Source: Mycolicibacterium sp. MU0053 (GTDB taxonomy: Bacteria > Actinomycetota > Actinomycetes > Mycobacteriales > Mycobacteriaceae). From it: DNA of 64,000 bases. The notes below the pieces were generated by a model, which searched no databases, had not been told where the DNA came from, and saw only the letters and a program-made list of their open reading frames with translations. The stretch lies in NCBI RefSeq assembly GCF_963378095.1, contig NZ_OY726397.1:4712001-4776000 (forward strand), written 5' to 3'. Of this stretch, positions 9,718 to 17,470 are shown one piece after another (the first letter of the stretch is position 1; every line of letters begins with the position of its first letter). Position numbers and translations under genes: made by a program.

Positions 9718-10587
9718 TCACACCGTGAGGTTGAAGTTCGGGTCGGTGCCGTACAGCGCCAACGATGCGAACAGGACGACCACGACGATGGCCACCAGCG
9801 AGGTGCGCATCGACTTGCCCACGGCCTCACCGACACCCACGGCGCCGCCGCTGGCGAAGTAGCCGAAGTAGCAATGGTTGAGCATCACGATCACCGACAT
9901 GATGATCACCTGCAGGAAGGACCAGAACACGTCGTCGACGCGCAGGAACGTGTTGAAGTAGTGCGAGTAGGTGCCGACCGACTGCGCGTAGAAGACGGTG
10001 GTCACCACCTGGGCGGAGAAGAACGACAGCAGGATGGCCATCGCGTAGAGCGGGATGATCACCACGGTGCCCGCCAGGATGCGGGTCGACACCAGATACG
10101 AGACGGACTTGATGCCCATCACTTCCAGCGCGTCGATCTCCTCGCTGATCCGCATGGCGCCCAATTCGGCCGTGGCGCCGGCACCGACCGTGGCCGCCAG
10201 CGCCTGCCCGGTGACGATGGGCGCGACGACACGGACGTTGGCCAGGGCCGCGAAGAAGCCGGTGAACGCCTCCACCCCGATGTTGCCCAGCGAGGCGAAG
10301 CCCTGGATGGCGATCAGCGACCCGGCGGACAGCGTGACGAAGCCGATGATGGCCACGGTGCCGCCGATGACGGCCATGGCGCCGGTGCCCATCCCGATCT
10401 CGGCGATCAGGCGCAGCACCTCACGGCGGTAGAACCGCAGCGCGTGCACCACCGATCCGATGGCCTGCAGGCAGAACCAGGCAACGTGACCGAGGGTGTC
10501 CAGCGCGCGCGCCGGCCAGCTGACGAAGTCGGTGAACTCGCCGTAGGCCCGGGGGAAGCGGCTGCGCAGGACTTGAGTGGTCGACAT
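9718..10587 (-). CDS. yrbE1B: YrbE1B, permease of the Mce1 transporter
   Basis: This 289-residue polytopic protein of the MlaE/YrbE family carries the conserved cytoplasmic loop SEEIDALEVMGI (about 168-179), which contacts the ATPase MceG in related systems. Several hydrophobic segments cover most of the sequence. YrbE1A and YrbE1B form the inner-membrane pore pair. It starts 10 nt after the yrbE1A stop. The MceG ATPase gene is not in this window, as expected because it is unlinked in mycobacteria. Confidence 0.94.
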   Translation of the reverse strand: MSTTQVLRSRFPRAYGEFTDFVSWPARALDTLGHVAWFCLQAIGSVVHALRFYRREVLRLIAEIGMGTGAMAVIGGTVAIIGFVTLSAGSLIAIQGFASLGNIGVEAFTGFFAALANVRVVAPIVTGQALAATVGAGATAELGAMRISEEIDALEVMGIKSVSYLVSTRILAGTVVIIPLYAMAILLSFFSAQVVTTVFYAQSVGTYSHYFNTFLRVDDVFWSFLQVIIMSVIVMLNHCYFGYFASGGAVGVGEAVGKSMRTSLVAIVVVVLFASLALYGTDPNFNLTV

Positions 10588-10597
10588 GGCTTAGCCC

Positions 10598-11392
10598 TCA
10601 GCTCCCGGTTCCGAACCGCACGCCGATGGTGGTCAGCACGACGTTCACGGCGAACAGCGCGACCACGCACAGCACCAGCGTCTCGTTGACCGCGGTCCCC
10701 ACGCCCTTGGCGCCGCCGGAGACCGTGAGGCCGCGGTAGCAGCCGACCAGCCCGGCGATCAGGCCGAAGGTCAGCGCCTTGATCACCGAGATGATGACCT
10801 CGGGTAGGCCGGTGATCAGCGTCAGCGTGGCGAGATACGCACCGGCCGAGACGTTTTGGATGTAGACGCCGAAGATGTAGCCGCCGACCAGGCCGATGGT
10901 GATCACCGCACCGTTGAGCAGGAAGGCCACGAACGTGGAGGCGACCACCCGCGGCAGCACCAAGCGGTGGATCGGGTCGATGCCCAGCACCTCGAGGGCG
11001 TCGATCTCCTCGCGGATGGTGCGGGCGCCCAGGTCCGCGCAGATCGCCGTCGAACCTGCGCCGGCGACCACCAAGACCGTCACCAGCGGACCCAACTGGG
11101 TGACCGCACCCAGCGCCGCCCCGGCGCCGGAGACGTCGGCCGCACCGAACTCGGCGAGCAGGATGTTGAGCGTGAAGATGATCAGCACCGTCAGCGGGAT
11201 CGACACCGCGACGGTGGGCAGAAAGGCCACCCGCATGAGGAACCAGCTCTGCTCGATGAACTCCCGCCACTCGAACGGGCGCAGCACCGACTTGCCGGTG
11301 AGCACAGACATCCGAAAGAACCCGCCGACCAGTTCCAGGGGCGTGCGCAGTTGGTCGCGCACATAACCGGTCAAGTTCGTCGATGCAGTCAC
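10598..11392 (-). CDS. yrbE1A: YrbE1A, permease of the Mce1 transporter
   Basis: This 264-residue MlaE-family permease has REEIDALEVLGIDPIHRLVLPRV (the ATPase-contact loop, about 145-165) and GCYRGLTVSGGAKGVGTAVNETLV near the end. The sequence is very close to my recollection of M. tuberculosis YrbE1A (Rv0167), which fixes this cluster as mce1 rather than mce2, 3 or 4. It is separated from fadD5 by 288 nt, so it may have its own promoter. Confidence 0.95.
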   Translation of the reverse strand: MTASTNLTGYVRDQLRTPLELVGGFFRMSVLTGKSVLRPFEWREFIEQSWFLMRVAFLPTVAVSIPLTVLIIFTLNILLAEFGAADVSGAGAALGAVTQLGPLVTVLVVAGAGSTAICADLGARTIREEIDALEVLGIDPIHRLVLPRVVASTFVAFLLNGAVITIGLVGGYIFGVYIQNVSAGAYLATLTLITGLPEVIISVIKALTFGLIAGLVGCYRGLTVSGGAKGVGTAVNETLVLCVVALFAVNVVLTTIGVRFGTGS

Positions 11393-11680
11393 CCGGCCGC
11401 CTTCGGCTGGACACCGCGTGGCACGCCTCGAGCACTCATGCCCAGCAGCTGGCGGTTCTGCACGCCCCCTCCTCGGCCCGATCGCTCTGGTGTGACCGCT
11501 GCCTCCCTACTCCTCAGTAGTAAGCCAGCCCACAGGAATGTACCCGATACCGCTTGTCCCCGGCACTCCATCGGCACGATTAACTCTCAATTGAGACCGA
11601 CGCCAATTTTCCCGGGCGTCAATCGCTGCGCCGGCGGCCCGAAATAGGCGCTGCCGAGGCGGTCAGGGGCGTGCGGCCGG
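11393..11680. promoter_or_regulatory. fadD5-yrbE1A intergenic region inside the mce1 operon
   Basis: This is 288 nt without a convincing ORF between two co-directional genes of one operon. The part at 11500-11620 is less GC-rich than its surroundings. I see no clear -35/-10 pair. As I recall, the equivalent M. tuberculosis gap has been reported to hold a promoter, so a secondary mce1 promoter is plausible; here it is inference only. Confidence 0.4.
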
Positions 11681-13276
11681 TTATTTCTCGCCGCTAAACC
11701 GCTCCCGCAGTTCGGTTTTCAAAACTTTGCCGGCGGGGTTGCGCGGCAGAGCCTCGACGATCTCCAGGCCCTTGGGATGCTTGTAGCGGGCCAGCCGCTC
11801 GTTGAGGAACTCGCCGAGTCCCTCGAGGTTGATCTGCTCCTCGGAAACGGCGGCCACCGCGATCGGCACCTCGCCCCACTTCTCGTCCTTGCGGCCGATC
11901 ACCGCCACCTCGACGATCGCCGGGTGCGCGGCGAGGACGTTCTCCACCTCGGCACAGTAGATGTTCTCGCCGCCGGAGATGATCATGTCCTTCTTGCGAT
12001 CGACAACCCAGACATAACCCTCGTCGTCCATCCGCACCAGGTCACCGGAGTGGAACCAGCCGCCCGCGAACGCTTCTGCGGTGGCCTGCGGATTGTTCCA
12101 GTAGCCCGCCATCAAAGTCGGTGCGCGGTAGACGATTTCACCGACCTCTCCCACCGGGACGTCGTTCATGTTCTCGTCGACCACGCGCGCGGCCACGGTG
12201 GGAATGACCTTGCCCACCGAGCCCAGCTTCCGCAGCGCGTCCTCGCCGAGCAGCATGCACGTCACCGGGGACATCTCGGTCTGGCCGAAGGCCGCCAGGA
12301 TCCCGGCATTCGGGAACACGTCGGCCATCTCGCGCAGCAGCGTGTCCGACGCCGGGGCGGCGCCCCAGGAGATGATCCGCAGCTTGAGGTTGCGCGGCGC
12401 GGCGCGCTGCACGGCGCACACGGCCTGCCACTGGGCGGGTACCAGGAATATCGAGGTGACGCTTTCGGCCTCCAGGACGTCGAGCAACTGGCCGGGATCG
12501 AACGCACCCAGCGGGTGGATCACGATCGGACGCCCGAGAGTCAAGCCGGTGAGCAGGTTGCCGATGCCGGCGATGTGGAACAGCGGGACGCCGATGAAGC
12601 CGACGTCGTTGTTGAGGTCCGCGCCGCTGGTGAACAGCATGGTCATGGTCTGACCGGTCAGGTTGGTATGCGTGAGCACCGCGCCCTTGGGGCGGCCCGT
12701 GGTGCCCGAGGTGTACATGATCAGCGCCGGGCTGTCGTTGGGGACGTCGGCGGGCGGCTGCGATTCACCCTCTTCGGCGACCAGGTCCTCGTAACCGAGC
12801 ACGCCGTCCTCGGTGGGCGCGTCCGCCACGATCACCGACTCCAGCACCGGAGCCAGGTCGCGCACCGCGGTCGCGACGCCGGCCAGCACCGGTTCGGTGA
12901 CCATCACGCGGGCCTCGCAGTCCTCCACCAGGAAGCCCAGTTCGGGTGGGGTGAGCCGGAAGTTCACCGGCACCGCGATCGCCCCGATCCGGTTGGCGGC
13001 CAGCATGGCCTCGACGAACTCGGTGCGGTTGAGCATCAGAATCATCACCCGGTCGCCGTAGCCGACGCCGTGGCGGCGCAGCGCGTCGCCGAGAGCGGTG
13101 ACCCGGCTGTCGAGATCGGCCCAGGTGATGGTCCGGCCCGCATGCCGCAGGGCGGGGGCGCCGGGTTGCATCTGGGCGTGCCTGGCCAACTGGGTCACCC
13201 AGTTCTGCCGACGCGCGAGGTAGGGCTGCTCGGCGGGCGTCTGATTGGTAGCACCTTCGGCCAACTGCGCGGTCAA
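11681..13276 (-). CDS. fadD5: FadD5, acyl-CoA synthetase of the mce1 operon
   Basis: This 531-residue adenylate-forming enzyme activates fatty acids to acyl-CoA via acyl-AMP, probably the fatty acids released or imported through Mce1. It shows the P-loop-like motif MYTSGTTGRPKGAVLTH (about 180-196), the A5 region FGQTEMSP, the hinge motif GWFHSGDLVRMDDEGYVWVVDRKKD and the C-terminal catalytic Lys in NPAGKVLKTEL. The start is TTG at 13276, preceded by AAGGGGAGCGACCG, and matches the M. tuberculosis N-terminus MTAQLA. It is the first gene of the mce1 operon and is divergent from mce1R. Confidence 0.95.
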   Translation of the reverse strand: MTAQLAEGATNQTPAEQPYLARRQNWVTQLARHAQMQPGAPALRHAGRTITWADLDSRVTALGDALRRHGVGYGDRVMILMLNRTEFVEAMLAANRIGAIAVPVNFRLTPPELGFLVEDCEARVMVTEPVLAGVATAVRDLAPVLESVIVADAPTEDGVLGYEDLVAEEGESQPPADVPNDSPALIMYTSGTTGRPKGAVLTHTNLTGQTMTMLFTSGADLNNDVGFIGVPLFHIAGIGNLLTGLTLGRPIVIHPLGAFDPGQLLDVLEAESVTSIFLVPAQWQAVCAVQRAAPRNLKLRIISWGAAPASDTLLREMADVFPNAGILAAFGQTEMSPVTCMLLGEDALRKLGSVGKVIPTVAARVVDENMNDVPVGEVGEIVYRAPTLMAGYWNNPQATAEAFAGGWFHSGDLVRMDDEGYVWVVDRKKDMIISGGENIYCAEVENVLAAHPAIVEVAVIGRKDEKWGEVPIAVAAVSEEQINLEGLGEFLNERLARYKHPKGLEIVEALPRNPAGKVLKTELRERFSGEK

Positions 13277-13308
13277 CGGTCGCTCCCCTTTTGCTCGGAC
13301 TTGCGTGA

Positions 13309-13314
13309 ATCTTA
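13309..13314 (-). promoter_or_regulatory. Putative -10 box of the fadD5/mce1 operon
   Basis: The minus strand reads TAAGAT, a TANNNT match, about 33 nt before the TTG start of fadD5. The palindrome TTTGATCAAA (13317-13326) lies just upstream of it, in the -10/-35 spacer, where a bound repressor would block polymerase. No good -35 is visible. Confidence 0.4.
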
Positions 13315-13316
13315 CA

Positions 13317-13326
13317 TTTGATCAAA
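13317..13326. promoter_or_regulatory. TTTGATCAAA palindrome, candidate operator in the fadD5-mce1R divergent promoter
   Basis: This is a perfect 10-bp palindrome between mce1R and fadD5, adjacent to the putative fadD5 -10 box. Its position suits an operator for Mce1R or another lipid-responsive regulator. Assignment to Mce1R is inference. Confidence 0.35.
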
Positions 13327-13339
13327 CATTGAGTTGCTC

Positions 13340-13350
13340 TGGTCACACTA
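13340..13350. promoter_or_regulatory. TGGTCACACTA, FadR-type GntR operator candidate
   Basis: TGGT-CAC-ACTA fits the TnGT-N3-ACnA pattern known for FadR-subfamily GntR regulators. It lies 49 nt upstream of the mce1R start, in the shared intergenic region, so it is a candidate autoregulatory and mce1 operator. Confidence 0.4.
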
Positions 13351-13398
13351 GGAGTTCGACGGGTATCAGACAAGCCCATCTGCGCGCGAAAGGTCACC

Positions 13399-14091
13399 GT
13401 GAACGCACCGGCTCATGCGCAACCCCCGGCGCGGCGCGCGTTGCGCCGCGAGCAGCTGTCCGAGGAGGTCGCGGCCCATCTGCGCACCGCCATCACCTCC
13501 GGTCAGTTGCGCCCCGGGACCTTCATCCGACTCGACGAGACCGCCGCCAGCCTGGGGGTGAGCATCACCCCGGTCCGGGAGGCGTTGTTGACGCTGCGCG
13601 GCGAGGGCATGGTGCAACTCGAGCCGCACCGCGGTCACGTGGTGTTGCCGCTGAGCCAGGGCGACATCGAGGACATCTTCTGGTTGCAGGCCACCATCGC
13701 CAAGGAACTGGCCGCCTCGGCGGTCGAACACATCACCGATGAGCAGATCGAGGCTCTGGTCGCGCTCAACGACGACCTGGCCCGCGCCGTCGACGCCGCC
13801 GATGTGGACGCGGTGCTCAACGCCGAGTTCGCCTTTCACCGCGCATTCAACCGCAGCGCCGAGCGGATCAAGCTGGCATGGTTCCTGCTGCACGCCACGC
13901 GCTATACGCCGTCACTGGTGTACGCCGCCGATCCGGTGTGGGGCGCCGAGGCGGTCGCGCACCACACCAAGCTCATCGAGGCGCTGCGCGAACGTGCTGT
14001 GGACGCCGTGGTCGAGCTGGCGGAATGGCAGTTCACCGACGGCGCGCGCCGCCTCACCGACATGCTCAAGAACAGCGGGATGTGGGACTGA
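13399..14091 (+). CDS. mce1R: Mce1R, GntR (FadR-subfamily) repressor of the mce1 operon
   Basis: This 230-residue regulator has an N-terminal winged helix (about 18-85; LDETAASLGVSITPVREALLTLRGEGMV is the HTH and following strand) and an all-helical FCD effector domain (about 95-222) with His residues in FAFHRAF and AHHTKL that usually bind a metal or ligand. The start is GTG. It is divergent from fadD5, as Rv0165c is from Rv0166 in M. tuberculosis, where it represses mce1. The effector is presumably a fatty acid or acyl-CoA (inference). Confidence 0.93.
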   Translation: MNAPAHAQPPARRALRREQLSEEVAAHLRTAITSGQLRPGTFIRLDETAASLGVSITPVREALLTLRGEGMVQLEPHRGHVVLPLSQGDIEDIFWLQATIAKELAASAVEHITDEQIEALVALNDDLARAVDAADVDAVLNAEFAFHRAFNRSAERIKLAWFLLHATRYTPSLVYAADPVWGAEAVAHHTKLIEALRERAVDAVVELAEWQFTDGARRLTDMLKNSGMWD

Positions 14092-14103
14092 GCGGACCGC
14101 TCA
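14089..14103. terminator. 15-bp palindrome holding the stop codons of mce1R and the convergent small gene
   Basis: TGAGCGG-A-CCGCTCA is a perfect palindrome. Its first three bases are the mce1R stop and its last three, read on the minus strand, are the stop of the 65-residue gene. A GC-rich hairpin could act as a bidirectional terminator, although no T-run follows. Confidence 0.4.
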
Positions 14104-14298
14104 GCGGTCGCTGTCCCCGTCGGGGTAGCCGTCGTCGGACAGGTCGACCACCTCGCGCTGCTCGCTGTAGTCGACGGGGTCGGTTTCCAGCGGCACCTCG
14201 GTGACCGGCTCGTCGTCGTGGGCGGGGTCCTCCACGGCAGCGGCCTGCGCAGCCACGTCGGCGGGGTCCGCCTGCGGGAGCGGATCTGAGTTCGGCAT
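14101..14298 (-). CDS. Small acidic protein, unknown function
   Basis: This 65-residue protein is rich in Asp, Glu, Pro and Ala (MPNSDPLPQADPADVAAQ, later VPLETDPVDYSEQREVVDLSDDG) with no hydrophobic segment and is probably disordered. I recall similar acidic orphans in other mycobacteria but no function. TAGGGT on the minus strand (14306-14311) ends 7 nt before the ATG, so the gene looks leaderless. It is convergent with mce1R, sharing a palindrome at the stops. Confidence 0.7.
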   Translation of the reverse strand: MPNSDPLPQADPADVAAQAAAVEDPAHDDEPVTEVPLETDPVDYSEQREVVDLSDDGYPDGDSDR

Positions 14299-14305
14299 AC
14301 CTACG

Positions 14306-14311
14306 ACCCTA
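14306..14311 (-). promoter_or_regulatory. -10 box TAGGGT of the small acidic protein gene (leaderless)
   Basis: TAGGGT fits TANNNT and is separated by 7 nt from the ATG at 14298, the spacing at which transcription starts on the A of the start codon. Confidence 0.5.
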
Positions 14312-14339
14312 ATGAAGTTCGGGCCCGGGCGCCGGGACG

Positions 14340-14777
14340 CTATCCGGCCAGCGCCTCGGCGCGGGTCTTCAGGTTGTTCGCCAGGTGCTCGAGGGCCTCG
14401 TTGACGACCTTCTTGACCATGACCGCCGGCACCGGGAACGTCGTTTCGACATCCATGTCCACCGTCAGCAGCGCGGTCGGGCCCATGCCGACCACCGAGA
14501 ACAGCTGCTCCTGCTTGGCGAAGTGCTCGCCCTGCTGCATCACGGTCTGGATCTGGTTCGGCGCCGGGTAGTACACCGCCTGGATATAGGTGCCCTCGTT
14601 GCCCTGCACCAGGGTGTCGAGCCGGATCTGGCTGGGTCGGCCGTCGTCGTAGCGATGCAGCACCCAGCAGCCCTTGACCTCTTCGTTCCACTGCGGATAG
14701 GCCTCGAAGTCGGCGACGATCGCCAGGATCACGGCCTCGTCGGCGGCCACTTCAACGGTCTTGCTCACGATCGGCAT
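14340..14777 (-). CDS. SRPBCC-fold protein, TB18.5 (Rv0164) family
   Basis: This 145-residue START/SRPBCC-like protein begins MPIVSKTVEVAADEAVILAIVADFEAYPQWNEEVK, the typical entry strand and Pro-Gln-Trp-Asn motif of cyclase/dehydrase-like lipid-binding proteins. It matches M. tuberculosis TB18.5, which also lies beside mce1R. The molecular role is unknown; binding a hydrophobic ligand is the family expectation. TAGGAT at 14784-14789 on the minus strand ends 6 nt before the ATG, implying a leaderless mRNA. Confidence 0.88.
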   Translation of the reverse strand: MPIVSKTVEVAADEAVILAIVADFEAYPQWNEEVKGCWVLHRYDDGRPSQIRLDTLVQGNEGTYIQAVYYPAPNQIQTVMQQGEHFAKQEQLFSVVGMGPTALLTVDMDVETTFPVPAVMVKKVVNEALEHLANNLKTRAEALAG

Positions 14778-14783
14778 TGCGGA

Positions 14784-14789
14784 ATCCTA
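14784..14789 (-). promoter_or_regulatory. -10 box TAGGAT of the TB18.5-like gene (leaderless)
   Basis: TAGGAT is followed by 6 nt and the ATG at 14777, with no ribosome-binding site. This is the standard geometry of mycobacterial leaderless promoters. Confidence 0.55.
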
Positions 14790-14832
14790 ACGGCAGCCAC
14801 CCGGCGCCGAGGCGGCCCAGCCCCCGGCCTTA

Positions 14833-15477
14833 TTAGCGCTCGGCGCCGGTCAGCCCCTCGCCCAGCGGCGACTCGGTGCGGGTCTTCTCATCGCGGATCA
14901 GGCCGCGCAGCAATGCGGTACTGAACTCCGCGGCGATCTCCTTCTCGCTGCGCCGGCCGTGCGGTCGCAGCCACCGGTAGGCGCCCAGCGTCATCCCGAT
15001 GTAGCCCAGCGCCAGCACATGCGAATCGCAGGGATAGAACTCGCCGCTGGCGATGCCCCGGTCCAGCAGGCCGTGCACGTGCTCGTAGACCTGGGTTTCC
15101 TTCTCGCGGACCTGGGCGACCTGCTCGGCGGTGAACCACTCGGCGATGTAGGGCTGCTCCTGGAAGTAGACGGCGGCGCCCTCGGGGTTCTCGGCAATCT
15201 GTTCGAGCAGCCGCACCGTGTACTGGTACAGGGCTTCCCGGGCCGACCAGGACGGGTCGTCGTGGACCGCGGCCAGGGTGCGCTGGGCCGCCCGTTGATA
15301 GATGTCGAACAAGATCAGCGACTTGCTGGCGTAGTAGTGGTAGACGGTCGCCTTGTTCAGGCCCACCACGTCGGCGACGTCGTCCATCCGGGTGCCGTGA
15401 TAGCCACGGGCCGCGAACAGCTTGGTGGCCACTGCCAGCAGCTCTTCGCGGCGTGTCTGCCCGTTCTCTGACGCCAT
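14833..15477 (-). CDS. TetR/AcrR family transcriptional regulator
   Basis: This 214-residue regulator has an N-terminal HTH at about 10-56 (ATKLFAARGYHGTRMDDVADVVGLNKATVYHYYASK) and a helical ligand domain (EQPYIAEWFTAEQVAQVREKE and onward) of the type seen in acyl-CoA or steroid-responsive TetRs. The 16-bp site CCAATCAACTAGTTGG lies 37 bp upstream of the start, and close relatives of that site occur before fadE2 and the aldehyde dehydrogenase gene. A lipid-catabolism regulator controlling itself and those genes is a reasonable inference. The effector is unknown. Confidence 0.88.
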   Translation of the reverse strand: MASENGQTRREELLAVATKLFAARGYHGTRMDDVADVVGLNKATVYHYYASKSLILFDIYQRAAQRTLAAVHDDPSWSAREALYQYTVRLLEQIAENPEGAAVYFQEQPYIAEWFTAEQVAQVREKETQVYEHVHGLLDRGIASGEFYPCDSHVLALGYIGMTLGAYRWLRPHGRRSEKEIAAEFSTALLRGLIRDEKTRTESPLGEGLTGAER

Positions 15478-15514
15478 TTTCTACTCTCTAGGTACGACGC
15501 TCGGCGCCGGCTGA

Positions 15515-15530
15515 CCAATCAACTAGTTGG
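15515..15530. promoter_or_regulatory. Candidate TetR operator CCAATCAACTAGTTGG (site A)
   Basis: This partial palindrome has a perfect CAACTAGTTG core between the TetR gene and the divergent microprotein-HAD unit. It shares CCAA-YCA-N4-GTTGG with sites at 20679 and 26639. Autoregulation by the TetR at 14833-15477 is inferred. Confidence 0.5.
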
Positions 15531-15580
15531 CCAGTGTATGCAATGGCCGCGATCGTTGCCGCGCCGGACTCGCCGCGGGC

Positions 15581-15586
15581 TACACT
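15581..15586 (+). promoter_or_regulatory. -10 box TACACT of the leaderless microprotein-HAD transcript
   Basis: TACACT is followed by six bases (TCGCGC) and the ATG at 15593, so transcription should begin at the start codon. TTGCCG lies upstream with a 19-nt spacer and may be a weak -35. Confidence 0.55.
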
Positions 15587-15592
15587 TCGCGC

Positions 15593-15703
15593 ATGGATCC
15601 GAATCCCGACTACGACGCCAGCGACGAAATCGAGTATTTCTTCTCGTGGCTGCCGTGGGCCCTGCGCGGAAACTACCCGCCGCCGGCCTACCCGCCCGTT
15701 TAA
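15593..15703 (+). CDS. Candidate 36-residue leaderless microprotein upstream of a HAD phosphatase
   Basis: A complete ATG-to-TAA frame of 37 codons encodes MDPNPDYDASDEIEYFFSW followed by LPWALRGNYPPPAYPPV: an acidic N-terminus, an aromatic centre and a proline-rich end with PPP and a terminal PPV. The ATG is 6 nt after TACACT. The stop is 6 nt before the GTG of the HAD gene, which has no ribosome-binding site of its own, so the HAD gene probably depends on translation of this frame. It may be a functional microprotein or a regulatory leader peptide. No homologue is known to me. Confidence 0.6.
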   Translation: MDPNPDYDASDEIEYFFSWLPWALRGNYPPPAYPPV

Positions 15704-15709
15704 TCGCGG

Positions 15710-16483
15710 GTGCGCGCGCCCTCGCAATGCTGGCTCACGGACATGGACGGCGTCCTTGTCCATGAAGATCACGCGCTGCCGGGCGCGGCCGAGTTCCTGG
15801 CCGCCCTCATCGACAAAGCGCGGCCCTTTCTCGTTCTGACGAACAATTCGATCTTCACACCGCGCGACCTGTCCGCCCGCCTCGCGCGGTCCGGCCTGAA
15901 GGTGCCCGAGGAGTCCATCTGGACTTCGGCGCTGGCCACCGCGGCGTTCCTCGGCGATCAGTTGCCCGGCGGGTCCGCGTACGTCGTCGGCGAGGCCGGC
16001 CTGACCACGGCCCTGCACGAGGTCGGTTACACGCTGACCGACAACAGCCCGGACTTCGTGGTCCTCGGCGAAACCCGCACCTATTCGTTCGAGGCCATCA
16101 CCAAGGCGATCCGGCTGATCATCAACGGCGCGCGGTTCATCGCCACCAATCCCGATGTCACCGGGCCCTCGGCCGAAGGGCCGTTGCCGGCCACCGGATC
16201 CGTGGCCGCCATGGTCACCAAGGCCACCGGCCGGGAGCCGTACTTCGTCGGCAAGCCCAACCCGATGATGTTCCGCAGCGCGATGAACCGCATCGAGGCC
16301 CACTCGGAGAGCACCACGATGATCGGCGACCGGATGGACACCGACGTGATCGCGGGCATCGAGGCCGGGCTCGACACCATCCTGGTGCTCACCGGTTCCA
16401 CCGCCGAGGCCGACATCGCGCGCTACCCGTTCCGGCCGGGGCGGGTGCTGCCCTCGATCGCCGACGTCATCGAGCTGGTCTAA
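15710..16483 (+). CDS. HAD-superfamily phosphatase, NagD-like (class IIA)
   Basis: This 257-residue enzyme shows the HAD motifs: DMDGV with nucleophile Asp11 and Asp13, VLTNNS (motif II), a Lys in FVGKPNPMMF, and GDRMDTDVIAGIEAGLDTILVLTG (acidic motif IV). The cap insertion between motifs II and III is the class IIA type shared by NagD and related sugar or nucleotide phosphatases. The substrate is unknown. The GTG start follows a 36-codon ORF by 6 nt and lacks a Shine-Dalgarno sequence, suggesting coupling. Confidence 0.88.
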   Translation: MRAPSQCWLTDMDGVLVHEDHALPGAAEFLAALIDKARPFLVLTNNSIFTPRDLSARLARSGLKVPEESIWTSALATAAFLGDQLPGGSAYVVGEAGLTTALHEVGYTLTDNSPDFVVLGETRTYSFEAITKAIRLIINGARFIATNPDVTGPSAEGPLPATGSVAAMVTKATGREPYFVGKPNPMMFRSAMNRIEAHSESTTMIGDRMDTDVIAGIEAGLDTILVLTGSTAEADIARYPFRPGRVLPSIADVIELV

Positions 16484-16496
16484 CCCCCACCCCGTA

Positions 16497-16549
16497 CGCC
16501 CAAAGGTGAGTCTGGGCCGCAAAGTGCGAGTGGCTTCCGGCATTTCGTC
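16497..16549. repeat. 53-bp dispersed intergenic repeat, copy 1
   Basis: This segment is 51/53 identical to 31396-31448. It begins GCCCAA...TGGGC, which can form a short hairpin, and ends GGCTTCCGGCATTTCGTC. It lies between the HAD and DUF2236 genes. Two near-identical copies 15 kb apart in intergenic DNA point to a dispersed small repeat family. Confidence 0.8.
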
Positions 16550-16569
16550 GAACTCGGGGCGACCGTTGC

Positions 16570-16575
16570 TAGATT
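16570..16575 (+). promoter_or_regulatory. -10 box TAGATT of the DUF2236 gene (leaderless)
   Basis: TAGATT is separated by 7 nt from the ATG at 16583; there is no ribosome-binding site. Confidence 0.5.
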
Positions 16576-16582
16576 TGGCACC

Positions 16583-17470
16583 ATGGGCACCCGGACCGAC
16601 CTCGGGCCGCAGTCCCTGCTCTGGCGCTGGGCCGGCGACATGCGCATCGCGTTCGAGGGCGGGACGGCCGGCCTCATGCAGACCATGCACCCGGCGATCG
16701 GGCAGGGCCTGATCGACCACTCCAACTTCTTCGACGACCCGGTGGACCGCGTGTTCCGTTCCCTGCCAGGGATTCTCGGCACGGTCTACGACGGCCCCGA
16801 CGCCGGCCGGACCGGCACGCGGGTTCGCGATTTCCACCGCGACATCAAGGGCGTGCTGCCCTCCGGTGAGCGCTACCACGCCCTGACGCCGGAAACCTAC
16901 TGGTGGGCGCACGCCACCTTTCAGATGATGGTGCACCGACTCGCCGAATATTGGGACAGCCATCGGCTCACCAACGCCGAACGAGAACAGCTCTACCTCG
17001 AGGGCTGTGAATGGTACCGCCGCTACGGGATGACGGAGTCGGTGCTCCCACCGACGTTGGCCGAGTTCAACCAAGAGTACGAACGCTACTGCGGCGAGGT
17101 GCTCCAGCCGAACGCGGCGTCGGACTATCTCATCGAGTTCATCCAGCGGCCCGTCATTCCGGATATGAGCGCCTCGCCGGACTATCCCACCCACCCGCTG
17201 ATGAAACCGCTCACCGACCGGCTGCTGCCCAGCCTTCCGGTGCGCGCGGCGCTGGCCCCGCCCATGCGGCTGGTGATCTTCGGTGGGTTGCCGCCCATTG
17301 TGCGGGAGCGGTTCTCGATCCCGTGGCGGCGCATCGACGAACGCAGCTACCGCACGGTGCGAGCCACCATCAGGTCGGGTTGGCGCACGGTTCCGGCCGC
17401 GTTGCGGTGGCACGACGCCGCCCGCCGGGGCTGGCTTCGCGAACTGGGTCGGGTGCCGCGTTCGGTCTAG
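16583..17470 (+). CDS. DUF2236 / MpaB-Lcp-like oxygenase family protein
   Basis: The 295-residue product matches the DUF2236 family (fungal MpaB and bacterial latex-clearing protein superfamily, haem b oxygenases in characterised members). Seen are GGTAGLMQTMHPAIGQGLIDHS near the N-terminus, the FHRDIKGVL segment, and PETYWWAHATFQMMVHR, which holds the histidines usually near the haem. Mycobacterial members have no assigned substrate. It is probably transcribed alone from its own leaderless promoter. Confidence 0.8.
   Translation: MGTRTDLGPQSLLWRWAGDMRIAFEGGTAGLMQTMHPAIGQGLIDHSNFFDDPVDRVFRSLPGILGTVYDGPDAGRTGTRVRDFHRDIKGVLPSGERYHALTPETYWWAHATFQMMVHRLAEYWDSHRLTNAEREQLYLEGCEWYRRYGMTESVLPPTLAEFNQEYERYCGEVLQPNAASDYLIEFIQRPVIPDMSASPDYPTHPLMKPLTDRLLPSLPVRAALAPPMRLVIFGGLPPIVRERFSIPWRRIDERSYRTVRATIRSGWRTVPAALRWHDAARRGWLRELGRVPRSV

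Noticed and set aside
4225..9836. Long plus-strand open frames opposite the mce1 genes.
   Set aside because: Same antisense effect of GC-rich third positions; translations are low-complexity Arg/Gln/Val-rich and lack signals.
16506..16712. Short ORFs beginning MSLGRKVRVASGIS at 16506 and 31405.
   Set aside because: The shared peptide only reflects the 53-bp DNA repeat; the frames diverge right after it and have no ribosome-binding site.
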